A DNA stretch of 64,000 bases from Kordia sp. TARA_039_SRF (GCA_006383075.2 SMNH02000001.1:499945-563944), one strand, 5' to 3'; shown: positions 41,001-49,894, numbered from the stretch's first letter. The notes: generated by a model not told the origin, from the letters alone. Translations and numbers: made by a program.

Positions 41001-42287
41001 ATCTACAAAATTTTCACACGGATTAAAATCGTAGGAGTTCTCATAATTCCCTGAAGAATAATTGTATCCTGTATAGTTTCGGATACGTAATTTATAATCG
41101 CCAGCCGCAGTTCCTAGTGGAATTACAAATCCAAAAGTAGTTGTCGTTGTTGAAATGAAGTTTGAGTTGTAGACTTCTTCTGTAGCTTCGTCAAAGATAT
41201 CATCTTGATTCCAGTCAACCCACGCTTTCCATGTACATCTAAAAGCTGCTTCAACATACACATTGACACCTTCTCCTTCTACTTGTCTTGACAATGTTGC
41301 AAGTCCTGTAAAATCCTGATATCCTGTAGTGTACCCTGTACCTGCATTGGTTACATCTTGTAGTGTTCCTAAAAAAGATACTTCATCAATATACATTCTA
41401 CTTGGTGTATCGGTTGTAGGTTGGCAGTTAGCTGCTGACGGTGTTGTAACACAAATATCAAAAGTTCCTTCACCCGAACCTCCATAGCTATATACGCGTA
41501 CATAATAGGTGTTTCCAATGGTTAAACCTGTAGCATTGATAACTTCGTCATTACTTCCTGCAGTAGCATCTGCACAGTCAATATTAGTACCGTTGCATGA
41601 ACCCGAGCGTAAATCTACCACAGCATCGGTAAGTGTTCCTGGTGTTACCGTAATATCATGGTCTGTTGCTGTGGCTACAAAACTGTACCATACATCATCA
41701 TCAGCACTTCCTGTATAGCCATTACAGCTGATGGCTGAAATACTCTGTGTTGCTGCTTCTGTAGTTCCTGATGTACTAGTTGTACATGTAGCTCCATTAA
41801 CTGTCAGTGCTTCGGCATTAACACAATCATCATTAGAAGGCGGTGATGCCGGATTAGAAATTAAAGTGACTACTATATCTCCATTAAGTACATTTGCCCC
41901 TGTATAGCAATTATATCTGTTTAGGTGAATTCGATAAGTTCCTGTAGTTGTTGGCGTAAAATCAATAGATGCCGCAGTTCCTGTACACGCAGGTCCATTG
42001 TCATCATTGTAAGCTACGAAGTTTCCAAAGGCGTCTCTGATGGTCATTTGCGTGTCATAACCAGAACCACAGTTAGAAGCCCTGTAGGTTGCTCCTGCAA
42101 TCATGTTTGTAACTTGAAAATTTCTTCTTCCACGCTGATTTGCTGGTGGTGTGCATGTGATGCTATTTCCAACAACTGTTGGCGCAGCGGTTGTACATGC
42201 ATTGTTACTTACTCCATTACACTGTGCTTGTAGGTTAACAGATATGACAAAAAATAGAATAAGAGTCAATGGTAGTTTTCCTCTCAT
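38016..42287 (-). CDS. large secreted GEVED-type / pre-peptidase-like protein with T9SS type A sorting domain
   Basis: Signal peptide; VYVEAAFRCTWKAWVDWNQDDIFDEATEEVY...GDYKLRIRN; FGEAEDYLFTV; C-terminal sorting-like LKPTNSTLIVKVVLENGKQKIQKIIY. Confidence 0.82.
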   Translation of the reverse strand: MRGKLPLTLILFFVISVNLQAQCNGVSNNACTTAAPTVVGNSITCTPPANQRGRRNFQVTNMIAGATYRASNCGSGYDTQMTIRDAFGNFVAYNDDNGPACTGTAASIDFTPTTTGTYRIHLNRYNCYTGANVLNGDIVVTLISNPASPPSNDDCVNAEALTVNGATCTTSTSGTTEAATQSISAISCNGYTGSADDDVWYSFVATATDHDITVTPGTLTDAVVDLRSGSCNGTNIDCADATAGSNDEVINATGLTIGNTYYVRVYSYGGSGEGTFDICVTTPSAANCQPTTDTPSRMYIDEVSFLGTLQDVTNAGTGYTTGYQDFTGLATLSRQVEGEGVNVYVEAAFRCTWKAWVDWNQDDIFDEATEEVYNSNFISTTTTTFGFVIPLGTAAGDYKLRIRNYTGYNYSSGNYENSYDFNPCENFVDTGSTLDQFGEAEDYLFTVEPYCDALIDTITGGETCGPGTVDLSVTASFLGFRRFRWYDAETGGTMLAETITGNWTTPSISTTTTYYVAAYDGLCESWVREPIVAKVNPIPTINVTPDINNRVVCGENDMLEITVSGDVEDVFLIDEDFESGGLGDFSNVVIVDNGATINAKTAWQNQTSTFVPAEQVWFPAISSGFGSDRFALCNSDVGADGSGNSYVTHNALQSRNTYDTTDFVNLTLSFDCYYSHYLADGNGATNDYFTVEVSTDNTNWTTVTSDIVADVGIGTKFDNLSYDLSAYINETTLSVRIRFYGVWVDGIAVDNIQLFGDKDVTAVDWTTTPSGIIDLYVDTDSDGVGDTPYTSGSYETVYAMPTLAQLEQADYSFTIDANLANGCGSVSSNFDVTNKTRIFESAADAWGNSANWAQSLVPTSDDCVIIKDNGLTIDTRASGVALAKNITVKNGGYLEMDSGSSITVTDWIRVEAGGALHVSDGANLIQVTDVASNNNTGEINMDRAVTVAPTDYVYWSSAVEGFDAGSISPGSGGYIYQWNPTVSGNGVGNHGAWQGASGTMGIGSGYIVRGLSGTSVANTAEFIGRPNNGIINTAVSRGSYTGADYPGAYGVTTTAEDDNWNLIGNPYPSAISADLFIAANASTISGTVYLWRHLSAPSNAYANPFYGDYYYNYNENDYIQYNSTGSNPAGFNGNIAAGQAFFVLVDDAAPASTTVQFNNTMRGTAYTNDQFYRASDVADVQFENSNSESDTSTTTIEKNRIWLDIIAPNNKAASTLIGYITGASNNADNLYDGLNLSNAPTQIYSLLGDEKMAIQGRAVPFDSNDQVPLGVTIAQSGNYTIAINALDGLFDSTNQEIYLEDTYTSTVHNLRLTPYNFYSENGAFEDRFILKYVSTDNSTLGVDDFDANTGIVITTGQNQIKVHAYNSQIDEITIHDILGKRLIHKGNIRQEVYDITNLKPTNSTLIVKVVLENGKQKIQKIIY

Positions 42288-42560
42288 AAACTGATAGATT
42301 AGGGGTATTCGTAATTTGGCTTATTATTATTCAGGTTGAAATTATAAAATATATCCTTTCACTGAACTTAGGGAAAATGCATTTCAACTGTGTTTTTCAA
42401 CCTTTCATCGAAACTGAAATCTGATACAGATAGAAACAGCTAAAAATATACATCGTTATTTACTAGGCTTTTACACTATTTTACTACAAAAACACCTCTT
42501 TACACAACAAACTAATCTACAGTACATTAACGCTATTAATTATCTTTCTATGTATTTTAT

Positions 42561-42584
42561 AAAAAAAGCGAACCGAAGTTCGCT
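42561..42584 (-). terminator. UUCG-tetraloop terminator after precursor peptide, same sequence as 37614-37638
   Basis: AAAAAAAGCGAACCGAAGTTCGCT on plus strand. Confidence 0.9.
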
Positions 42585-42634
42585 CTGTTATCTACTTTTT
42601 AATATGAAGTTAGTTACACCACTCCATATTAAAA

Positions 42635-42895
42635 TTAAGCACAATTTCTACATGTTGGTGTTTCTGTTTGTGTAATACAATCAATAAAGACACTTACACA
42701 TTCTTTTTGAGAGACTGGCACACAATATTCTGTTCGTTGACAATCCAAGGTCACCAAACAAATATTATTTCCGTTGGCGTCTACAAAAGTTCGAACACAA
42801 TTTTGTGCTGTGTTTCCTCCAACTGTGTTATTGGATTCTAAATTAGAAATGATTTTTCTGTTTAATGCTAAATTTTTTAACTTCTTTTTTTTCAT
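42635..42895 (-). CDS. GG-leader RiPP-type Cys-rich precursor peptide (86 aa)
   Basis: MKKKKLKNLALNRKIISNLESNNTVGGNTAQNCVRTFVDANGNNICLVTLDCQRTEYCVPVSQKECVSVFIDCITQTETPTCRNCA. Confidence 0.8.
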   Translation of the reverse strand: MKKKKLKNLALNRKIISNLESNNTVGGNTAQNCVRTFVDANGNNICLVTLDCQRTEYCVPVSQKECVSVFIDCITQTETPTCRNCA

Positions 42896-42968
42896 GACGT
42901 TTGTATTTTTAGTTACTGAGTAAAAAGGTAAAAATATTTTTGCGTCATGAATTACGGGATTACCTTAC

Positions 42969-44144
42969 TTAACGTTCATTCGTTAAGGCTTGATGCAAAT
43001 CGGCAATGATATCTTCCACATTTTCAAGTCCCACCGAAACTCGTATGAGTCCGTCCGTAATGCTTGTTTCCAAACGATCTTCTACAGAAAGTTTGCTATG
43101 CGTTGTAGATGCAGGATGTGTTACAATGGTACGTGTATCGCCTAAATTGGCAGATAAAGAGCAGAGTTTGATACTGTTTAAAAAATTTCTCCCAGCGTCA
43201 ACGCCTCCTTTTATTTCAAACGACACGACGTTTCCGCCCAACTTCATCTGCTTTTTTGCGATTTCGTATTGCGGATGCGATGGTAAAAACGGATATTTCA
43301 CCAACTGCACTTGCGGATGTGTTTCCAAGAATTCAGCAACTTTTACAGCATTTTCGCAGTGACGTTCTACACGTACGACTAAAGTTTCTAAACTTTTGGA
43401 CAATATCCACGCGTTGAATGGTGATAATGCAGGTCCTGTATTTCTCGAAAAGAGATAAATTTCACGAATTAAATCAGCGCGACCAACCGTAACACCACCT
43501 AACACACGACCTTGTCCGTCAATCAATTTGGTGGCAGAATGAATGACCAAATCGGCACCAAATTGTATGGGTTGTTGCAAATATGGCGTTGCAAAGCAGT
43601 TGTCTACAATAAAAATGAGATTGTGTTTTTTAGCAATTTGACCTAGAAAATCCAAATCCAAAATATCTACTGCAGGATTTGTGGGCGATTCTGCATACAA
43701 CACTTTTGTGTTGGGTTGAATTAACGATTCTATATGGTCTACTTCGTTTACTTTGAAATAGCTCGTTTCGATATTCCATTTTGGTAAAAACTTGGTAAAT
43801 AAACTGTTTGTAGAACCAAATATGGAGCGAGAAGACACTATATGATCATCACTATTGAGCAAAGCCGCAAATGTTGAAAATACCGCAGACATTCCCGTTG
43901 CAAAGGCATATCCGTCTTCAGCACCTTCCATTTTGCAGATTTTAGATACGAATTCAGACGTGTTCGGATTGGTGAAACGACTGTAGATATTTCGCCGTTT
44001 TTCTTCCGCAAAGGAAGCTCGCATGTCTTCTGCATCTTCAAATACAAAACTTGACGTTAGGTACAGCGGATTGGAATGTTCCAAGAATTCAGTGCGTTCA
44101 ATTTGCGTACGAATTGCTTGTGTTTCTATGTGGTTTGAGGTCAT
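42969..44144 (-). CDS. trans-sulfuration PLP enzyme (cystathionine gamma-synthase / O-succinylhomoserine sulfhydrylase family)
   Basis: YSRFTNPNTSEF, AESPTNPAVDILDL, VIHSATKLIDGQGRVLGG, VTHPASTTHSKL. Confidence 0.92.
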   Translation of the reverse strand: MTSNHIETQAIRTQIERTEFLEHSNPLYLTSSFVFEDAEDMRASFAEEKRRNIYSRFTNPNTSEFVSKICKMEGAEDGYAFATGMSAVFSTFAALLNSDDHIVSSRSIFGSTNSLFTKFLPKWNIETSYFKVNEVDHIESLIQPNTKVLYAESPTNPAVDILDLDFLGQIAKKHNLIFIVDNCFATPYLQQPIQFGADLVIHSATKLIDGQGRVLGGVTVGRADLIREIYLFSRNTGPALSPFNAWILSKSLETLVVRVERHCENAVKVAEFLETHPQVQLVKYPFLPSHPQYEIAKKQMKLGGNVVSFEIKGGVDAGRNFLNSIKLCSLSANLGDTRTIVTHPASTTHSKLSVEDRLETSITDGLIRVSVGLENVEDIIADLHQALTNER

Positions 44145-44401
44145 TTTTTGTTTTTTGTTTTTTGTTTTTGTCGCTGCGCTCTTTTTTGTTGATTTGTTGA
44201 TTCGTCAATTTGTCTTGACTCTTGGCTCTTAGCTCTTGACTCTTGACTGTTTTTTGTTGTTCGTTTTTCGTTGCTTTTTCAAAACTTTACTCATAACTCC
44301 TAACTCATTACTTGAATTATGCTTATCAAAGGCATCTCGACTGCGCTCGATGTGACATTTTCAATTCAAAATTCAACATTCAAAATTCAACATTTACAGT
44401 T

Positions 44402-46804
44402 TCAAAGCTTTTCCGTTAATCGTAAAATATCTCCAAAAACGCCTCTGGCGGTTACTGCTGCGCCTGCTCCTGCGCCTTGAATGACTAGCGGTTGGGTTTT
44501 ATACGCTTCTGTGTAGATTTCGAAAATGGAATCGGAACCTTTTATTTGTCCCAATGCTGTATTGTTGGGAACGGAAATTAGTTTTACTTCCAAAATTCCT
44601 GTTTCTGTTGACAAATCGCCTACATAGCGCAATACGTGATTTTTGGGTTGATTCGCTTTGATGAGTCGATAAGTTTCATCCAAGTCGGTTACTTTCTTTT
44701 TGAATTGCTGTAATGTAATCGATTGCAAATGCGCTGGCAATAAGTTTTGAATGATGATGTCTGAGAATTCATGTTTCAAATCCAATTCTCTGGCAAGGAT
44801 TAATAACTTTCGCGCCACATCATTTCCGGATAAATCTTCACGCGCATCTGGTTCGGTAAATCCTTGGGCTTCCGCTTGTTTTAAAACTTCACTAAACGAA
44901 ACATCTTCAGACGAAAACGTATTAAATAAATAACTTAGAGAACCTGAAAAAACACCGCGAATTTTGTTGATTTTCTCTCCCGATTTATGCAATAATTTAA
45001 TCGTATCAATTAATGGCAATCCAGCTCCAACGTTGGTTTCGTACAAATAATTTTTTTGATACTTTTTGAGTTCGCTTCGCAACGTTTCATAAAATGAGTA
45101 CTCAACCGTATTGGCAATTTTATTTGCCGAAACCAAATCGAAGCCGTTTGTAACTAAACTTATATAATTATGAATGAAATCCTTACTTGCCGTGGTATCT
45201 ACCGCGATTAAATTTTCTAAATGATGTGTTTTTGCGTAATCAATAATTTGCTGCACCGTGTACGCAACTTTTTCTTTTTTGAATGTCTCTTTCCAATTGT
45301 CTGCAATACCGTTTTTGTCTAAATACGCATGTTGTGAATCTGCCACCGCAAACACATTGAGTTTGATGTTGTTTTTGTCTAAAATGTCTTTTTTACTTTC
45401 TACGATTTGATGGAGCAACGTGCCGCCTACCAATCCTTTTCCGAATACGGCAATGTTTATTTTTTTAGAAATTCCGAAAATTTGTCCATGAATGACATTA
45501 ATCGCTTTGTGCAGTTGCGATTTTTTAACCACCAAACTCACGTTTTTTCCAGAAATGGTATTGTTGAACAAAATCGGAACGATTTGATTTTTTATCAACG
45601 CGTTGTATGGCTTGTGAAATTCGCTTAAATCTTGTCCAATAATGGAAATTACCGCCACATCATCCACAATCGAAATTTTATTGACATCTTTATTATAGAA
45701 ATCATTTTCAAATTCTTTTTCCAACGCAACAATCGCCTTCATCGCCTTTTCAGCGTCAATCACCAAACCAATGCCTCGCTCAGAAGAACCTTGCGAAATG
45801 ATGCTTACATTGATATCATTTTCACTCATGGTTTTAAAAATACGCGCGTCCACACCTACTCTTCCGAGCAAACCTCTTCCTTCCAAATTAATCAACGCGA
45901 CATTTTCCAATACAGAAATCGATTTGATGCCTTTTTTGATAGTTTTTTGCTTGATAATGGTTCCATCATCCGAACTGTTAAAGGTGTTTAAGATGCGCAA
46001 TGGAATGTTTTTTTCAATCAGTGGCACCATGGTTTTCGCGTGTAAAATGTTGGCACCAAACGTGGCTAGTTCGTTTGCTTCGTTAAATGATAATTCCGAG
46101 ATTTTTCGTGCATCAGCGACCAAATCAGGATTTGCTGTGAAAATTCCGTCTACATGTGTGTAATTTTGCAATTCTTCCGCATCTAAAAAATTCGCCAACA
46201 ATGCTGCGGTATAATTACTTCCGTTTCTGCCCAATGTAGTTGTTTCGTTGTTTTGATTAGAGCCGATAAAACCTGTCACAATATTAACCGTAGTTCCGTT
46301 GTACGATTTGAAATGATTGATGATATTTCTGCGCGAAATCGTATCCAAAGGACGTGCATTTCCAAAGGAATTGTCCGTTTTAATCAAGTTTCTACTGTCT
46401 GCAAAATGCGCGTTAACACCTTCTTTTTTGAGTAAATTGGTTACTAATTTTGCCGCAATCAATTCGCCTTGTGATACAATTTGATCTTTTATTTTTTCAC
46501 TGTAATCACCTAACAATGAAACACCTTGAAACAAATTTTCGAGTGTTGTAAATTCTTCCGTAAAATCGATAGCGCGATCTATTTGACTTTGATAAGCTTT
46601 AAAAGCGTTGAATTGTTCGTGATACGATTCTTTGTTAATTGCTTTCTCCAACATTTCAAGCAATTCGTTTGTAGCGTTTCCGCGAGCCGACAAAACTACG
46701 GCAATATGTTCTTGCTGTTTTGCCTTTTCTTTGATGATGTCAATCGTGGCTTTGATGCCTTTTCCGTTGGCGAGTGATTTTCCGCCAAATTTTAAAATCT
46801 TCAT
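44402..46804 (-). CDS. thrA: bifunctional aspartate kinase / homoserine dehydrogenase
   Basis: MKILKFGGKSLANGKGI, TLGRNGSNYTAALLA, NVGAGLPLIDTIKLLHKSG, DVARKLLILARE. Confidence 0.95.
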   Translation of the reverse strand: MKILKFGGKSLANGKGIKATIDIIKEKAKQQEHIAVVLSARGNATNELLEMLEKAINKESYHEQFNAFKAYQSQIDRAIDFTEEFTTLENLFQGVSLLGDYSEKIKDQIVSQGELIAAKLVTNLLKKEGVNAHFADSRNLIKTDNSFGNARPLDTISRRNIINHFKSYNGTTVNIVTGFIGSNQNNETTTLGRNGSNYTAALLANFLDAEELQNYTHVDGIFTANPDLVADARKISELSFNEANELATFGANILHAKTMVPLIEKNIPLRILNTFNSSDDGTIIKQKTIKKGIKSISVLENVALINLEGRGLLGRVGVDARIFKTMSENDINVSIISQGSSERGIGLVIDAEKAMKAIVALEKEFENDFYNKDVNKISIVDDVAVISIIGQDLSEFHKPYNALIKNQIVPILFNNTISGKNVSLVVKKSQLHKAINVIHGQIFGISKKINIAVFGKGLVGGTLLHQIVESKKDILDKNNIKLNVFAVADSQHAYLDKNGIADNWKETFKKEKVAYTVQQIIDYAKTHHLENLIAVDTTASKDFIHNYISLVTNGFDLVSANKIANTVEYSFYETLRSELKKYQKNYLYETNVGAGLPLIDTIKLLHKSGEKINKIRGVFSGSLSYLFNTFSSEDVSFSEVLKQAEAQGFTEPDAREDLSGNDVARKLLILARELDLKHEFSDIIIQNLLPAHLQSITLQQFKKKVTDLDETYRLIKANQPKNHVLRYVGDLSTETGILEVKLISVPNNTALGQIKGSDSIFEIYTEAYKTQPLVIQGAGAGAAVTARGVFGDILRLTEKL

Positions 46805-46826
46805 AACAATTTTGTTGTGTACTAGT

Positions 46827-47819
46827 TTAGATAGATGATTTTTGAACTTGAAATATGTTTCTGAGGATGAGACTTAATTGTCCGTATTCTATTAAAAATG
46901 CGTCGTGTCCGTGAATGGATTGAATTTCGTCGTGATATACATTTTCTTTGAAACGTTGCAACCGTCGGTATGTTTCTAGGTCTTCGTCAGGCGAAAAAAA
47001 GATGTCACTATTGATGCTAACCATGTGAATGTTTCCCGTAATTTTAGATGCGACTTCTTCCAACGATGTTCTTCCTCTGGTAATGTCAATGGTTTTTAAT
47101 AATTGATTCATCAATTTGTACGCTGCCAATTGATAGCGTTGTTGCAATTTTTTTCCATGATGCGCTAACCAACTTTCGGTATTGAAAATTGCTTTTTCTT
47201 TGTGTTGCGTTCGCTGAAATTTTACTTTGAGCGAAAACGGCGTTCGGTAGCACAACATGGCATGAATACGTGCGTCTTCTACAGGGTTGCTAGAGTTTTC
47301 CAAGATGCGTTCTTGCAAAAAACAATTCCCAATCAGCCAATCAGTCGATTTCCAATCAGAAGCAATCGGAATGAGATTTTGAATCAAATTGGGTTCTAAT
47401 ACTGCCATTTCCCACGCAATTCCGCCACCTAACGAGCCGCCAATAGCCGCAAAAAGCTTCTTGATGTGCAAGTTTTCCAATCCTCTGAGAAAAATCTTAG
47501 CAATATCGCGCGCTACAAAATCTTTGTAATGCTCAATCAATCCAGCTTCTGCTAAAAAACCATTGCCAGGAATATCAAAACTTAAAATTTTAAAGTGATT
47601 CGTGTCAATACATTTATCGACGCCAATCAAGCTATTCCACCAACCGTTTTCCCCAGTCACTTCCGAATTTCCCGTCAAAGCATGATTTACCAAAACAATA
47701 GGCGCATTGGCATCATCCGAACCTACAAGCTGATAACTCAACTTGAGGTTTGGATAATACGCGCCGCTTTCTGTGAAGAAATCGGAAATGGTAATATGTG
47801 TTGTTTTTTGTGTCACCAT
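46827..47819 (-). CDS. metX: homoserine O-acetyltransferase family alpha/beta hydrolase
   Basis: VLVNHALTGNSEVTG, GSLGGGIAWEMAV, INSDIFFSPDE, IHGHDAFLIE. Confidence 0.9.
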   Translation of the reverse strand: MVTQKTTHITISDFFTESGAYYPNLKLSYQLVGSDDANAPIVLVNHALTGNSEVTGENGWWNSLIGVDKCIDTNHFKILSFDIPGNGFLAEAGLIEHYKDFVARDIAKIFLRGLENLHIKKLFAAIGGSLGGGIAWEMAVLEPNLIQNLIPIASDWKSTDWLIGNCFLQERILENSSNPVEDARIHAMLCYRTPFSLKVKFQRTQHKEKAIFNTESWLAHHGKKLQQRYQLAAYKLMNQLLKTIDITRGRTSLEEVASKITGNIHMVSINSDIFFSPDEDLETYRRLQRFKENVYHDEIQSIHGHDAFLIEYGQLSLILRNIFQVQKSSI

Positions 47820-47826
47820 CGCTGTG

Positions 47827-49122
47827 TTAAGATGCTGGAATTCCAGCCGTTATTTTATCAAAAACTGTTTGTAAATCTGTTTTTAAATCTTCCACATCTT
47901 CCAAACCAACAGACAAGCGAATTAAATCTTGCGTTACACCTGTAGAAGCTTGCTGCTCTTCCGTCAATTGTTGATGCGTCGTACTTGCTGGATGAATGAT
48001 TAATGATTTCGTATCGCCAATATTTGCTAAGAGCGAGAATACTTCTGTTTCGTCAGCAATACGTTTTGCCGCTTCGTAACCCGCTTTGATTCCAAATGTG
48101 ACGATGCCACTTTGTCCTTTTGGTAAATATTTATCTGCTAATGCTTTGTAATTGCTAGTTTCCAGTCCTGGATAATTTACCCAAGCCACTGCTTCTTGCG
48201 TTTGTAACCATTTTGCCAATTCAAGTGCATTTTCACTGTGTTGTTTGATGCGAATTGGCAAAGTTTCCAATCCTTGAATGATTTGAAATGCGTTGAACGG
48301 ACTCAATGCTGAACCAAAATCACGCAGTCCCTCAATACGAACTTTGGCAATAAATGCGGCTGCTTCTAGCGCTTCGCTATATACCAAACCGTGATATCCT
48401 GGTGATGGTTCTGTAAATTCTGGAAACTTTCCGTTGGTCCAGTCAAACGTACCTGCGTCAATAATGGCGCCGCCTAAGGCAGTTCCGTTTCCGTTGATGT
48501 ATTTTGTAAGTGAGTGAATGACGATGTTTGCACCGTGTTTGATAGGATTCAATAAGTAAGGTGTGGCAATGGTGTTATCGACGATGAGTGGAATTTTGTT
48601 GGCTTTGGCTTGAGCAGAAATCGCTTCGATGTCTAGTACATCTAATTTTGGATTTCCGAGCGACTCAATAAAAACGGCTCTAGTATTTTCTTGTACGGCA
48701 TCTGAGAAACTATTTGCTACATCTGGATCAACAAACGTCGTCGTAATTCCGAGTCTTGGTAGCGTGACATTGAGCAAATTATACGTTCCGCCGTATAAAC
48801 TATTGGACGCTACAATATGGTCGCCTGCTCTTAGCAAAGTTAGCAATGTTGTTGCAATTGCTGAAGTCCCTGATGCCGTGACTACTGCGGCAATTCCGCC
48901 TTCTAATGCAGCGAGTCGTTGCTCTAAAATATCGTTGGTCGGATTGTTGATTCGGGTGTAAATATTTCCGGGTTCTGCTAAGGAAAATAGGTTAGACGCA
49001 TGGTCTGAGTTGTTAAATACATACGCGGTTGATTGGTAAATTGGAACGGCTCGTGTTCCTCCGTTTTGCGTAGTGTCGTGTCCTGAATGTAATGCTTTTG
49101 TTGCGAATTGTTGTGTACTCAT
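47827..49122 (-). CDS. metY: O-acetylhomoserine aminocarboxypropyltransferase / cysteine synthase family
   Basis: ALHSGHDTTQNGGTRAVPIYQSTAYVF, YTRINNPTNDILEQRLAALEGG, IHSLTKYINGNGTALGG, IIHPASTTHQQL. Confidence 0.94.
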   Translation of the reverse strand: MSTQQFATKALHSGHDTTQNGGTRAVPIYQSTAYVFNNSDHASNLFSLAEPGNIYTRINNPTNDILEQRLAALEGGIAAVVTASGTSAIATTLLTLLRAGDHIVASNSLYGGTYNLLNVTLPRLGITTTFVDPDVANSFSDAVQENTRAVFIESLGNPKLDVLDIEAISAQAKANKIPLIVDNTIATPYLLNPIKHGANIVIHSLTKYINGNGTALGGAIIDAGTFDWTNGKFPEFTEPSPGYHGLVYSEALEAAAFIAKVRIEGLRDFGSALSPFNAFQIIQGLETLPIRIKQHSENALELAKWLQTQEAVAWVNYPGLETSNYKALADKYLPKGQSGIVTFGIKAGYEAAKRIADETEVFSLLANIGDTKSLIIHPASTTHQQLTEEQQASTGVTQDLIRLSVGLEDVEDLKTDLQTVFDKITAGIPAS

Positions 49123-49226
49123 TTTCTTTGATTTTAGTGTGTTTGTATTTTGTTTTTTTATGTTCTTTGTTATTCGTTGTTTGTTATTTGTTGTTTTGAA
49201 CTGGATTTTTTGAAATTAGACCAATG

Positions 49227-49272
49227 AAAAAAGGCCCTTTTGGATAACTATTACCAAAAGGACCTTTTTTTT
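49227..49272 (-). terminator. second attenuator terminator upstream of metY
   Basis: Minus strand AAAAAAGGTCCTTTTGG-loop-CCAAAAGGGCCTTTTTT, 17-bp arms with one U-G. Confidence 0.88.
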
Positions 49273-49289
49273 GAATTATAACAAATGCA

Positions 49290-49418
49290 TCAGCATTTAT
49301 CTGGAACTTTTCGATAATAGCAAGATTGGCTACAGCACATCATGCACATAACCATCATCATACAGCAACACGTTGTTTTGGTTGGTTCGATTCCTGCTAT
49401 TTGAAAAATTTGACTCAT
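49290..49418 (-). CDS. Cys/Met-rich leader peptide 2 (42 aa)
   Basis: Read directly: MSQIFQIAGIEPTKTTCCCMMMVMCMMCCSQSCYYRKVPDKC*. Confidence 0.8.
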   Translation of the reverse strand: MSQIFQIAGIEPTKTTCCCMMMVMCMMCCSQSCYYRKVPDKC

Positions 49419-49455
49419 TGGTTTTTGAAAAAAAATTAACTTAAAATATAATCAT

Positions 49456-49485
49456 GAAAAAAGCCCCTGCGTTTTGCAGAGGCTT
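49456..49485 (-). terminator. first attenuator terminator upstream of metY
   Basis: Minus strand AAGCCTCTGC-aaaac-GCAGGGGCTTTTTTC; 10-bp stem with one U-G plus U-run. Confidence 0.88.
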
Positions 49486-49509
49486 AATATTATTGTGAAA
49501 TACGTTCAG

Positions 49510-49587
49510 TTATCGTAATACAATGGTGTCCTCTGCGGCATTTCTGCTACACATCATACAACACATATTACAAACTTTCGTATTCAT
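49510..49587 (-). CDS. Cys/Met-rich leader peptide 1 (25 aa)
   Basis: Read directly: MNTKVCNMCCMMCSRNAAEDTIVLR*. Confidence 0.8.
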   Translation of the reverse strand: MNTKVCNMCCMMCSRNAAEDTIVLR

Positions 49588-49605
49588 TTTCTGTTTTGTT
49601 TGGTA

Positions 49606-49638
49606 CAAAGTTAAAGTCATAATTTTTTAATATCCAAA
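49606..49638 (-). promoter_or_regulatory. Bacteroidota-type promoter for the met leader transcript
   Basis: Minus strand TTTG-N21-TAACTTTG, close to -33 TTTG / -7 TAnnTTTG. Confidence 0.55.
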
Positions 49639-49704
49639 TCTTTTTTTGAAAAATTTTCTTTTTTAACAGTTTTTCATGTTCTCAATAAAATTCCTTTTTT
49701 GTTG

Positions 49705-49734
49705 TTTGTTTGTACTTAGTTTTTTATACATTTG
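49705..49734 (+). promoter_or_regulatory. Bacteroidota-type promoter for metK
   Basis: TTTG-N18-TACATTTG immediately 5' of the aptamer-like leader. Confidence 0.55.
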
Positions 49735-49742
49735 CACCTGTT

Positions 49743-49814
49743 TTGAGGAAAAATTTGAACTGATTGCAACCTCAAGTACTGAACCTTTCAGTATGCTAAA
49801 AAATGCTAAAGCAG
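49743..49814 (+). ncRNA. probable SAM-II (SAM-alpha)-type riboswitch upstream of metK
   Basis: TTGAGG-aaaaATTTGAACTGATTGCAA-CCTCAA (P1 closing a loop resembling the SAM-II L1 ...GAUUUAACCGUAUUGCA...) followed by ...CAGTATGCTAAAAAATGCTAAAGCAG (conserved GCUAAA). Confidence 0.6.
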
Positions 49815-49894
49815 TAATTTTCTACTTCTTTAGACGACCAAGCAATCGCTTTTAATTTTCCACAACTATTTTAATTTTTAAAAGAAGATTTATT

